A stretch of DNA of 64,000 nucleotides from Modestobacter sp. VKM Ac-2982. Its GTDB lineage: Bacteria; Actinomycetota; Actinomycetes; Mycobacteriales; Geodermatophilaceae. Under the pieces are notes generated by a model. That model made no database searches. It was not told the DNA's origin and saw only the letters and a program-made list of their open reading frames with translations. Positions 50,583-58,150 of the stretch are shown piece by piece (position 1 is the first letter of the stretch; each line of letters starts with the position of its first letter). The stretch covers positions 1-64,000 of the forward strand of contig NZ_JAPVBL010000003.1 in NCBI RefSeq assembly GCF_026967935.1, read 5' to 3'. The translations under genes and the position numbers were made by a program.

Positions 50583-51874
50583 CCCTGCTCGCCTGCGTCG
50601 ACATCGGCTCCACCTGGACCAAGGCGGCGCTGGTCGAGGAGGCCACCGGGCGGCTGGTCGAGACGCGCCAGGCGCCGACCACCCCGGAAGACGTGGTGGC
50701 CGGCGTCCTGGCCGCGACGGAGGGGTGGGATGCGGCGGTGCGCGCCTGCTCCAGCGCCGGCGGGGGACTGCGGCTGGCGGTCGTCGGCTACGAGGAGCTG
50801 ATCAGCGCGGAGGCCGGGCACCGGGCCGCCCTCTCCGCCGGGGCCCGCGTGGTGCACGTGGCCGCGGGCCGGCTGGACGCCGCGGCGCTCGGGCAGCTGG
50901 CGGCCGCCGCTCCGGACGTCGTCCTGCTGGTCGGCGGCACGGACGGCGGCGACGCCACCGTGCTGCGGCACAACGCCGCCACCCTCGCGGCCCCGCTGCA
51001 GGGTCCCGGCGCGAGCCCGCGAGGGCTGGGGGGCAGTGGGGTCCTTCCGTGGTCCGTCCCGGTCGTGGTGGCCGGGAACGTCGCGGTCCGGGCGGAGGTC
51101 TGCGCCGTCCTGGCGGCAGCCGGGACCCCGGTCACCCCGGCCGACAACGTGCTCCCCGACATCGGGCGGCTGGCCCCGGAGTCGGCCCGCGCGGCGATCC
51201 GCGACGTCTTCCTGACCCACGTGATCGGCGGGGCCCGGCTGTCGGCGGACCCGCGGCTGCGCCGGTGGGTGCGGGCGGTCACGCCGGACGCGGTGCTCGA
51301 CGGCGTGGCGGTGCTGGCCGAGCTGCGGGCCGGCGCCGAGGCCCCGGGTGTGCTGGTGCTCGACGTCGGCGGGGCGACGACCGACGTGTACTGCGTGCCG
51401 GCCGCCGACGCCGAGCAGGCATCGCTGCACCGGGCGGCGGTCGGGGTGCCGGCCCGGCGGCGCACCGTGGAGGGCGATCTCGGCGTGCACGCCAGCGCCG
51501 ACGCACTGCGGCAGGCGGCCGGGGACGAGAGGCTGCCCGTGCCCGGGGACGACCCGCTGGCCCTCGGCGAGGCCGCGGCGGTGGTGGCCCTGCGCCGGCA
51601 CCTGCGGGCGGAGGCGGCCTACGGCCCCGGCGGCGCGAGTGCGCGCGGGGTGGGGCTGGTGGTGCTCTCCGGCGGGGTCTTCCGGCACGCGCCGCCGGCG
51701 GCGACCGCCGCGGTGGTGCAGCGGGTGGCGGCCGACCGCGGCGGGGCCGGAGGGGTGCTGGCCGGCGCGCGGGTGGTCGTGGACGGGCGGTACGTGCTGG
51801 CCGCGGCCGGACTGCTCGCCGGGGACGCTCCAGCGGCGGCGTCCGGGCTGCTCAACGGGCTGCTCGCCGGTTGA
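50579..51874 (+). CDS. Glutamate mutase L (MutL)-family ATPase-like protein
   Basis: A 431-residue ASKHA-fold protein. The phosphate loop is CVDIGSTWTKAALVEE near the start, the second is VLLVGGTDGGDA (~119-130), and the third VLVLDVGGATTDVYCV with VLSGGVF near the end. MutL proteins accompany adenosylcobalamin mutases and may reactivate them, but no mutS/mutE lies here. Residues ~137-157 (LQGPGASPRGLGGSGVLPWS) interrupt the expected run from NAATLAAP to VPVVVAGN; this stretch is encoded by a copy of the interspersed GC-rich element. Confidence 0.85.
   Translation: MTLLACVDIGSTWTKAALVEEATGRLVETRQAPTTPEDVVAGVLAATEGWDAAVRACSSAGGGLRLAVVGYEELISAEAGHRAALSAGARVVHVAAGRLDAAALGQLAAAAPDVVLLVGGTDGGDATVLRHNAATLAAPLQGPGASPRGLGGSGVLPWSVPVVVAGNVAVRAEVCAVLAAAGTPVTPADNVLPDIGRLAPESARAAIRDVFLTHVIGGARLSADPRLRRWVRAVTPDAVLDGVAVLAELRAGAEAPGVLVLDVGGATTDVYCVPAADAEQASLHRAAVGVPARRRTVEGDLGVHASADALRQAAGDERLPVPGDDPLALGEAAAVVALRRHLRAEAAYGPGGASARGVGLVVLSGGVFRHAPPAATAAVVQRVAADRGGAGGVLAGARVVVDGRYVLAAAGLLAGDAPAAASGLLNGLLAG
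50989..51047. repeat. Interspersed GC-rich element, copy 3, inside the MutL-like gene
   Basis: Begins GGCCCCGCTGCAGGGTCC, contains CGCGAGCCCGCGAG and ends TGGGGTCCTTC, aligning over its whole length with 37941-37997. It is read in frame as about 20 residues of the MutL-like protein. Its orientation relative to the host gene is opposite to copies 1 and 2. Confidence 0.7.
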
Positions 51875-51887
51875 GCCGGGGCCGCGG

Positions 51888-52529
51888 TCAGCCGACCCGG
51901 ATGCCCAGCTCGGCCGCCATCCCGGCGGACCAGCCGGCCAGCTGGGCAGTGCTGATCGTGCAGCCGCGCAGGTCGGCCACGCCGTCGAGCCGGGTCACCT
52001 CGGCGCCGCGCAGGTCGACCGCTCGGCTGCGGGCGCTGCTGAGCACGAGCGACTCCACGGTGCAGTCGAAGAGCCGCAGGTCGCGCAGGTCGGCGCCGGT
52101 GAGGTCCAGTTCCCCCACGGTGCACCCGGTGAGGGTGACGTCGACCAGGGTGGCGCCCCGCAGGTCGAGGAAGTCCACCTTGACCTCCTGCAGGGCCACC
52201 CGGGTGAGCTGGGCGCCGTGTGCGGTGACCGCGCCGAACCGTCCGCCGGCGACCACGACGTCCAGCAGCGTCGCGTCGACGAGCGACCAGCCGGCTGCCC
52301 GCAGGTCGGTCAGCAGGCACGTGGCGAACCGGGCCCGGTCGAAGGGCACGCCGGCGAGGTCGCACCCGGCCAGCGCGCACTCCAGGAAGGAGGCGCCGGC
52401 TGCGTCCCCGGTGAGCTCCAGGCCGGTGAACCGCAGGCCGTCGGCGCTGCCGGCACCGGTGAGCTCGGGCCCCGGCGCCTCGTCCAAGGGCGGCAGGAGG
52501 GCCTCGAGGTCGCTTCCGTCGATCGGCAC
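51888..52529 (-). CDS. Pentapeptide-repeat-like protein
   Basis: A 213-residue protein made mostly of A(D/N)LXX-type pentapeptides, for example LRGATLVDVTLTGCTVGELD and LTGADLRDLRLFDCTVESL, expected to form a right-handed beta-helix. An N-terminal part GLRFTGLELTGDAAGASFLE already shows the pattern, and the C terminus contains RGCTISTAQLAGW. No enzyme motif is present. Some pentapeptide proteins mimic DNA and protect gyrase; nothing here proves that role. GTG 52529 follows a CAGGAT hexamer. Confidence 0.83.
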   Translation of the reverse strand: MPIDGSDLEALLPPLDEAPGPELTGAGSADGLRFTGLELTGDAAGASFLECALAGCDLAGVPFDRARFATCLLTDLRAAGWSLVDATLLDVVVAGGRFGAVTAHGAQLTRVALQEVKVDFLDLRGATLVDVTLTGCTVGELDLTGADLRDLRLFDCTVESLVLSSARSRAVDLRGAEVTRLDGVADLRGCTISTAQLAGWSAGMAAELGIRVG

Positions 52530-52535
52530 GGCGCC

Positions 52536-52541
52536 ATCCTG
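52536..52541 (-). promoter_or_regulatory. Leaderless -10-like hexamer CAGGAT
   Basis: On the minus strand CAGGAT ends six bases before the GTG at 52529 and no ribosome binding site is seen. Confidence 0.4.
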
Positions 52542-52567
52542 GCCCCCCGGCCGTCCGCCGGGGAGGG

Positions 52568-54034
52568 TCAGCCGTACGGCGTGAGGGTGCCCGCCCAGCT
52601 CCCGGACGCAGCCTGCGCGAACTCGGCGGCCTCGTCGGCGGCCATGTCCCGCGCGGTGTAGCCGCCGCTGCCGGCGCCGACGCACGCCAGCACGGTCACC
52701 AGCCCGGCCCGGCGTTGGGCCAGGGACTGCCGCACCTCCCACCCCACCACGGCGCGGTCCTGGAGCACGGTGTGGCTGCGCACCAGCCACCCCGAGCGGA
52801 TCGCGAACGAACGGGGGCCCGCCACGTGCCCCAGCGCGCCGTAGCGGGCCAGGCCGAGCGGGATGCCGAGCAGCACGAGGGCACCCCCGGCGGCCAGCAG
52901 CGGCCACCAGCCCGTCATCGCCATCAGCACCCCGCCCGCGGCCGCCACCAAGAACCCGGGCACGGTGCCCCGGGCGATGCTCCGCCGACGGGCGGCCGGG
53001 GGGTGCCGGTGCAACGGACCGGGGTGGTCGACCAACTCGACGGAGAGCGCCCGGGCGAGCTCCACCGGTCCCAGCGGGAGCACCTGCCCCCGCCGCGCGG
53101 CGTCCCCGAGCCCGGTGACCAGGGCGCTGACCCGGGCCGCGCCGACCAGCCGCATGCCCAGTCCCTCGCTGATGGTGCAGCCACGGATCCGGTCGATGTC
53201 CAGCTCGGTGTGCCGGCGGGTGACCAGGCCACGGACGGCGACGAGCGCCCCACCGCGCCGGAGCAGCCGGAACCGCCAGTTCACCAGGGCGCTGCCGATG
53301 ATCGAGCCGAGGATCAGCAGCAGCAGCCCGCTGACGACCAGCCGGACCACGATCCGGGTGTCGGAGACGTCCGGGGACCAGAACTCCGGGACGAACTGGT
53401 CGGGCAGCTCCTCGGCCGCCCGGAGCAGCGCACCACCGGCGGCCAGCGGCACCGCCAGGTAGCTGCCCACCAGCGGGGCGTAGACCAGCCAGCGGTAGTC
53501 GAAGCGGAGCAGCTCCTCCTCCGGCTCGGCGGCGGCGTGCCGGCCGCCCTCGAACGAGTCCTGCGCAGAGGCGTGGGTGAGCAGCCGGTGGCGCAGCCGG
53601 TCGCCCTCGGCGCGGGTGACGCCGTCGATGACCAGCTCCTCCTCGCCGGTCACCGAGCCGGCCGCCGCGTCGATCCGCACCCGGACGAGCCCGAGCAGCC
53701 GGTGCAGCACCGGCGCCTCGACCTCCACCCCGCGGATCCGGTCGTTGGGCACGGTGCGCGCCGACCGGGAGAGCAGCCCGCGGGTGACGACGACGGCGGA
53801 GTCCCCGTCGGTGTAGCTGAACCGCCACCAGCTGATCGACGCGCCCAGCAGCGAGAGCACGGTGATCCCGACGACCAGCGCGACCACCGTGCCCAGGCCG
53901 TCGCCGAGGCCGCGGGTGACCCCGAGGGCCAGCACCGCCGGCACCAGGGCCCGCGCCTGGCGGAAGGTCACGGTGTGCAGCAGCAGCACCCACGGCGACG
54001 TCCGCCGCCCCAGCGCCTCGGGTGCCCCGGTCAC
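52568..54034 (-). CDS. PH-domain (DUF304/bPH2) membrane protein, long paralog
   Basis: A 488-residue membrane protein with three bPH2-like units, each starting with paired helices. Recognisable PH pieces are VVTRGLLSRSARTVPNDRIRGVEVEAPVLHRLLGLVRVRID (~80-120; in brief, RTVPNDRIRGVEVEAP), VRGLVTRRHTELDIDRIRGCTISEG and IRSGWLVRSHTVLQDRAVVGWEV. It resembles YdbT of Bacillus, which acts with YdbS in resistance to certain bacteriocins. The GTG start overlaps the stop of the short PH-domain gene, forming a ydbS-ydbT-like pair. Confidence 0.87.
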   Translation of the reverse strand: MTGAPEALGRRTSPWVLLLHTVTFRQARALVPAVLALGVTRGLGDGLGTVVALVVGITVLSLLGASISWWRFSYTDGDSAVVVTRGLLSRSARTVPNDRIRGVEVEAPVLHRLLGLVRVRIDAAAGSVTGEEELVIDGVTRAEGDRLRHRLLTHASAQDSFEGGRHAAAEPEEELLRFDYRWLVYAPLVGSYLAVPLAAGGALLRAAEELPDQFVPEFWSPDVSDTRIVVRLVVSGLLLLILGSIIGSALVNWRFRLLRRGGALVAVRGLVTRRHTELDIDRIRGCTISEGLGMRLVGAARVSALVTGLGDAARRGQVLPLGPVELARALSVELVDHPGPLHRHPPAARRRSIARGTVPGFLVAAAGGVLMAMTGWWPLLAAGGALVLLGIPLGLARYGALGHVAGPRSFAIRSGWLVRSHTVLQDRAVVGWEVRQSLAQRRAGLVTVLACVGAGSGGYTARDMAADEAAEFAQAASGSWAGTLTPYG

Positions 54035-54546
54035 GTGGCCTCGTCGCGCACGAGCTCCGCCCGCCGCGCGAGGTCCTCGGCCACCCGCCGGGCCACGTCC
54101 ACCTCCAGGTGCGGCACCCGGACGGTGCCCTGGGAGGACGCCGTCAGCACCGCGACGGTCGCCAGGCCGAACAGCTGCTGGAACACCCCGCGGTTGACGT
54201 CGACGGTCTGGATCCGCGAGATCGGCACCAGGGTCCAGGTGCGGGTCAGCCAGCCGGTGAGCGTGTATACCGCCTCGGCGGTGACCTCCCAGCGGTGCAC
54301 CCGGTAGCGCAGCCGCGGGCGGATAGCGATCGCGACCACGGCGTAGACCAGCACGAAGGCCGGGCCCAGCCAGCGCAGCAGGGGGACGGCCCAGCCGGCG
54401 TCGGCGGGCACGAAGACGATCGCGGCCGTCACGATCGCCGCGTACACGACCGTGCCGAGGACCGCCTGCGTCACCCAGAGCCCGATCGCGGCGCGGGACA
54501 GCGACCAGGCGGGTTCCCGGACGGGGGCCGGCGGGGGAGCGGACAT
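54031..54546 (-). CDS. PH-domain (DUF304/bPH2) membrane protein, short paralog
   Basis: A 171-residue protein: two membrane helices at ~25-65 (AIGLWVTQAVLGTVVYAAIV and a following LRWLGPAFVLVYAVVAIAI), then one bPH2 domain with YRVHRWEVTAEAVYTLTGWLTRTWTLVPISRIQTVDVNRG. This matches YdbS-like proteins. It is co-translated with the longer three-unit paralog. The ATG at 54546 lies seven bases after GAAGAT; ATG 54555 would add three residues. It is divergent from the rhodanese gene, and both show leaderless promoters. Confidence 0.85.
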   Translation of the reverse strand: MSAPPPAPVREPAWSLSRAAIGLWVTQAVLGTVVYAAIVTAAIVFVPADAGWAVPLLRWLGPAFVLVYAVVAIAIRPRLRYRVHRWEVTAEAVYTLTGWLTRTWTLVPISRIQTVDVNRGVFQQLFGLATVAVLTASSQGTVRVPHLEVDVARRVAEDLARRAELVRDEAT

Positions 54547-54553
54547 CGGGTCC

Positions 54554-54559
54554 ATCTTC
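54554..54559 (-). promoter_or_regulatory. Leaderless -10-like hexamer GAAGAT
   Basis: On the minus strand GAAGAT ends seven bases before the ATG at 54546. It faces the CACGAT hexamer of the divergent rhodanese gene about 55 bases away. Confidence 0.4.
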
Positions 54560-54614
54560 GCAGTGCCCGGCCGGCCGAGGGACCGCACCGCCGGTGGTGC
54601 GCTCCACCGCGTGC

Positions 54615-54620
54615 CACGAT
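54615..54620 (+). promoter_or_regulatory. Leaderless -10-like hexamer CACGAT
   Basis: CACGAT ends seven bases before the GTG at 54628 of the rhodanese gene. Confidence 0.45.
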
Positions 54621-54627
54621 GGATCGC

Positions 54628-54963
54628 GTGATGATGCCGCAGCAGGTCCCGACCGTGCCCGCCGCCGAGGTGCCCGACGACGCCGTCGTGCTGGACGTGC
54701 GCGAGGACGACGAGTGGTCCGCCGGACACGTCCAGGGCGCGACGCACATCCCGATGGGCGACGTCCCCGCCCGGCTCGGCGAGGTGCCCGAGGGTGACCC
54801 GCTGTACGTCACCTGCCGCAGCGGGGGGCGCTCGGCGCGGGTGACCGCCTGGCTCAACCAGAACGGCTACGACGCGGTGAACGTCGGCGGCGGGATGGGC
54901 GAGTGGGACGCGGCCGGCCGGCCGATGGTGAGCGAGACCGGCCGCCCGCCCTACGTGGTCTGA
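54628..54963 (+). CDS. Rhodanese-like domain protein
   Basis: A 111-residue single-domain rhodanese with the entry motif VVLDVREDDEWSAGHVQGATHIPMG and the active-site loop VTCRSGGRSARV, where the cysteine would carry persulfide sulfur. It is a complete, probably active sulfurtransferase of the GlpE/PspE size. The start is GTG 54628, ATG 54631 or ATG 54634; the hexamer position favours the first. The gene converges on the acyl-CoA ligase gene. Confidence 0.9.
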   Translation: MMMPQQVPTVPAAEVPDDAVVLDVREDDEWSAGHVQGATHIPMGDVPARLGEVPEGDPLYVTCRSGGRSARVTAWLNQNGYDAVNVGGGMGEWDAAGRPMVSETGRPPYVV

Positions 54964-54982
54964 GCGGACCCCGAGTCCTGGC

Positions 54983-56599
54983 TCAGTCGCGCACGGGGTA
55001 GTCCGCGAAGCGGGCGCGCAGGTCCTTCTTGGAGAACTTGCCGACGCTGGTCTTGGGCACCTCGTCGATGAACTCCACCGCCTCGGGCATCCACCACTTG
55101 GCGACCAGGGGCTTCAGGTGCTCCAGGATCTCCCCCTCCGTCGCCGTCTGACCCTCGTTGAGGACGACGCACGCCAGCGGCCGCTCGTCCCACTTCGGGT
55201 GCGGGATGCCGACGACGGCGGCCTCCTTCACCGCCGGGTGGCTCATGATGGCGTTCTCCAGGTCGACCGAGGAGATCCACTCGCCACCGGACTTGATCAG
55301 GTCCTTGGTGCGGTCGGCGATCCGGATGTTGCCGAACTCGTCCAGCGCGGCGACGTCCCCGGTCTTCATCCAGCCGTCGGGCGTGGTCAGCTCCACGCCG
55401 GCGTCGGGCTCGTAGTACTCCTTCGCGCACCACGGGCCGCGGACCTGGAGCTCACCGGTGGCCTTGTCGTCCCAGGGCTGCTCCTCGAGGGTGTCCGCGT
55501 CGACGATCCGGGCCTGCACGCCGAACAGCGGCAGGCCGGCGCGGGCTCGCCGGTCGGCCTTGGTGGCCTCGTCGGCGTCCGCCCAGCGGGTCGACAGCGT
55601 GCCGCCGGAGGCGACCGGGTGGGTCTCGGTCATGCCCCACGCCTGGTAGATCGGCAGGCCCACCTGCTCGCGGTAGGCCTCCGACAGCCCCTTCGGGACG
55701 GCGGAACCGCCGCAGCCGATCTTGCGCAGCCGGTGCGGGCGCCCGGCGAGGTGCGGCAGCATGCCCTGCCAGATCGTGGGCACGCCGGCGGTGAAGGTGA
55801 CCCCCTCGTCGACGATCAGGTCGGCCAGCGCCTGCGGCTGCATCATCGCCCCGGGGAAGACCATCGCCGCGCCGGAGGCCGGGGCGGCCTGTGCGATGCC
55901 CCAGGCGTTGGCGTGGAACATCGGGACGACGGGCATCGCGACGTCCTCGACCCCGATGCCGAAGCCGTTGGGGGAGACCACGGCCATGGTGTGCAGCACC
56001 GTGGAGCGGTGGGAGTAGACGACGCCCTTCGGGTTGCCCGTCGTGCCGCTGGTGTAGCACATGGAGGCGGCCGCGTTCTCGTCCGTGGTGGAGAACTCGA
56101 CCGGGTCGGCGTCGGCCAGCAGCGCCTCGTAGTCGAGCACCCGCGGGTCGTCGGGGATCTCGTTGTCACCGCCGTCGTCCATCACCACCACGTGGCGGAC
56201 GGTCGTCATCGTGTCGATCAGCGGCCACAGCAGGGGCAGCACGGTGCGGTCGACGAAGACGACCTCGTCCTCGGCGTGGTTGGCGATGTAGGTCAGCTGC
56301 TCGGGGAAGAGGCGCACGTTGAGGGTGTGCAGCACCCGCCCGGTGCAGGGGGCGGCGAAGTAGAGCTCCAGGTGGCGTGCGGAGTTCCAGGCGAACGTGC
56401 CCACCCGGCCGTCGGCGCTGATGCCGAGATCGTCCAGCACCCCGCCCAGCCGCCGGGTGCGGACGGCCCACTCGGCGTAGGTGGTGCGCACCTTGCCGCT
56501 GGGGTTGTTGGTGACGATCGGGACGTCGCCGTGGTGCTGCTCGGCGTGCCGGAAGATCGTGTCGATGGTCAGGGGGACGTCCTGCATCAGCCCGCGCAT
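54983..56599 (-). CDS. Long-chain fatty-acid-CoA ligase (acyl-CoA synthetase)
   Basis: A 538-residue adenylate-forming enzyme. Motifs are the P-loop [71 protein letters not shown] and the catalytic lysine in [12 protein letters not shown]. Overall it matches medium/long-chain FadD-type ligases. It activates a carboxylic acid to acyl-AMP and then acyl-CoA. The ATG at 56599 lies exactly six bases after a CACGAT hexamer. It is divergent from the aldehyde dehydrogenase gene, and both could act on lipid-derived substrates. Confidence 0.93.
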   Translation of the reverse strand: MRGLMQDVPLTIDTIFRHAEQHHGDVPIVTNNPSGKVRTTYAEWAVRTRRLGGVLDDLGISADGRVGTFAWNSARHLELYFAAPCTGRVLHTLNVRLFPEQLTYIANHAEDEVVFVDRTVLPLLWPLIDTMTTVRHVVVMDDGGDNEIPDDPRVLDYEALLADADPVEFSTTDENAAASMCYTSGTTGNPKGVVYSHRSTVLHTMAVVSPNGFGIGVEDVAMPVVPMFHANAWGIAQAAPASGAAMVFPGAMMQPQALADLIVDEGVTFTAGVPTIWQGMLPHLAGRPHRLRKIGCGGSAVPKGLSEAYREQVGLPIYQAWGMTETHPVASGGTLSTRWADADEATKADRRARAGLPLFGVQARIVDADTLEEQPWDDKATGELQVRGPWCAKEYYEPDAGVELTTPDGWMKTGDVAALDEFGNIRIADRTKDLIKSGGEWISSVDLENAIMSHPAVKEAAVVGIPHPKWDERPLACVVLNEGQTATEGEILEHLKPLVAKWWMPEAVEFIDEVPKTSVGKFSKKDLRARFADYPVRD

Positions 56600-56605
56600 G
56601 CGGGC

Positions 56606-56611
56606 ATCGTG
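56606..56611 (-). promoter_or_regulatory. Leaderless -10-like hexamer CACGAT
   Basis: On the minus strand CACGAT ends six bases before the ATG at 56599 of the acyl-CoA ligase gene, with no Shine-Dalgarno sequence. Confidence 0.5.
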
Positions 56612-56683
56612 CCAGTGACGGAGGTCACCGGCCAGCCTGTGGCCGAGGCCGTCCACGGTCCGCTGCGGACCCGAGGAGGAGAC

Positions 56684-58150
56684 ATGGACGTCGCCGACGC
56701 CGGCCCGGTCGAGGACGCGGTCGCGGCCGCCCGGCGCGCCTTCCCGGGGTGGTCGACCACGCCGGCGGCCGACCGCCAGGCGCGGCTGCGGGCACTGCGC
56801 CAGGTCGTCCTGGACCGGGCCGAGGAGATCGTGGCCACCGTGCGCGCGGAGACCGGCCGGCACCCGGCCGACATCGCGGTGGCGGAGGTGCTGCACGCTG
56901 CGGCGCACCTGGACTGGCTGGCCCGGCACGCCGCCGGTGCGCTCGCCGGCCGGCGGACCACCGTCTGGCCGCTGGTGCACAAGCGGACGGAGGTGCACGC
57001 CCGGCCGCGCGGGGTCGCCGCCGTGCTGGCGCCGTGGAACTACCCCTTCCTGCTGGCGCTGCTGCCCGCGACGACCGCGCTGGCCGCCGGGTGCACCGTC
57101 GTCCTCAAGCCCTCCGAGCACACCCCGGACGCGGCCCGGCTCCTCGAGCGCCTGGTGACCGAGGCCGGCTTCCCCCCGGACGTGCTGCGGGTCGTGCCGG
57201 GCGGGGCAGAGGTGGGCGAGCTGCTGGTCACCGCGGACGTCGACGTCGTCTCGGTGACCGGGTCGGCGGCGACCGGCCGCCGGGTCGCCGCGCTCGCCGC
57301 GGACCGGCTGACGCCTGTCGTGGCCGAGCTGGGGGGCACCGACGCCATGATCGTGCTGGCGGACGCCGATCTGCGGCGGGCGGCCCGGGCGGCGGCCTGG
57401 GGTGCGTGCTTCAACGCCGGGCAGTCCTGCGTGTCGATCGAGCGGCTGTACGTCGTCGCCGCCGTGCACGACCGGTTCCTCGCCGAGCTGGAGCGGGCCT
57501 TCGACGACCTCACGGTGGGGGGCGGGGGCCGCCGCGACATCGGGCCGATGGTCCTGCCGGCCACGCTGGCGACCGTCCAGCGGCAGGTCCGGGAGGCGGT
57601 GGCCGCGGGTGCGCGGGTGCACCGCGGTGGCCGGCGGGTCCGCGTCGGGTCCCGGGACCACCTGGAGCCGACGCTGCTCTCCGCCGTCCGGCAGGGCTCC
57701 GACCTGGTGCAGCAGGAGACCTTCGGCCCGGTCCTGCCCGTGCTGTCGGTGCCGGACGAGGAGACGGCGGTCCGGCTGGCCAACGACTCGGCGTACGGGC
57801 TGCAGGCCTCGGTCTGGACGGCCGACCGGGCCCGCGGGCGGTCGCTGGCCGGGCGGCTGCGGGTCGGCGCCGTGGCGGTCAACGACTGCCTGGTCAACTA
57901 CGCCGCGCCCGGGCTGCCGTTCGGCGGCCGGGGAGCGTCCGGGACCGGCCGGCAGGGTGGGGTGGAGGGACTGCGGGCGTACTGCTACACCCAGACCCTC
58001 ACCGACAGCCGGCTGCGGCCGCCGCGGGAACTGCAGTGGTTCCCCCGGATCGGTGGCGCCGGGACGTGGATCAGAGTGGCTCGGCTGCTGTACGGCCGGC
58101 CACGTCGGGCTCCCCGAGCTCCTTCCGGACCCGCTCCTCAGCGGCCGTGA
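56684..58150 (+). CDS. Aldehyde dehydrogenase family protein
   Basis: A 488-residue NAD(P)-dependent aldehyde dehydrogenase: APWNYPFLLALLP, LKPSEHTPDAARLL, the cofactor loop VSVTGSAATGRRVAA, the general-base glutamate in VVAELGGTD, and the catalytic cysteine in NAGQSCVSIERLYV. A C-terminal hydrophobic/basic stretch after LQWFPRIGG recalls membrane-associated fatty-aldehyde dehydrogenases. GAGGAG lies five bases before the ATG. Its last 80 coding bases overlap the end of the convergent KARI-like gene. Confidence 0.92.
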   Translation: MDVADAGPVEDAVAAARRAFPGWSTTPAADRQARLRALRQVVLDRAEEIVATVRAETGRHPADIAVAEVLHAAAHLDWLARHAAGALAGRRTTVWPLVHKRTEVHARPRGVAAVLAPWNYPFLLALLPATTALAAGCTVVLKPSEHTPDAARLLERLVTEAGFPPDVLRVVPGGAEVGELLVTADVDVVSVTGSAATGRRVAALAADRLTPVVAELGGTDAMIVLADADLRRAARAAAWGACFNAGQSCVSIERLYVVAAVHDRFLAELERAFDDLTVGGGGRRDIGPMVLPATLATVQRQVREAVAAGARVHRGGRRVRVGSRDHLEPTLLSAVRQGSDLVQQETFGPVLPVLSVPDEETAVRLANDSAYGLQASVWTADRARGRSLAGRLRVGAVAVNDCLVNYAAPGLPFGGRGASGTGRQGGVEGLRAYCYTQTLTDSRLRPPRELQWFPRIGGAGTWIRVARLLYGRPRRAPRAPSGPAPQRP

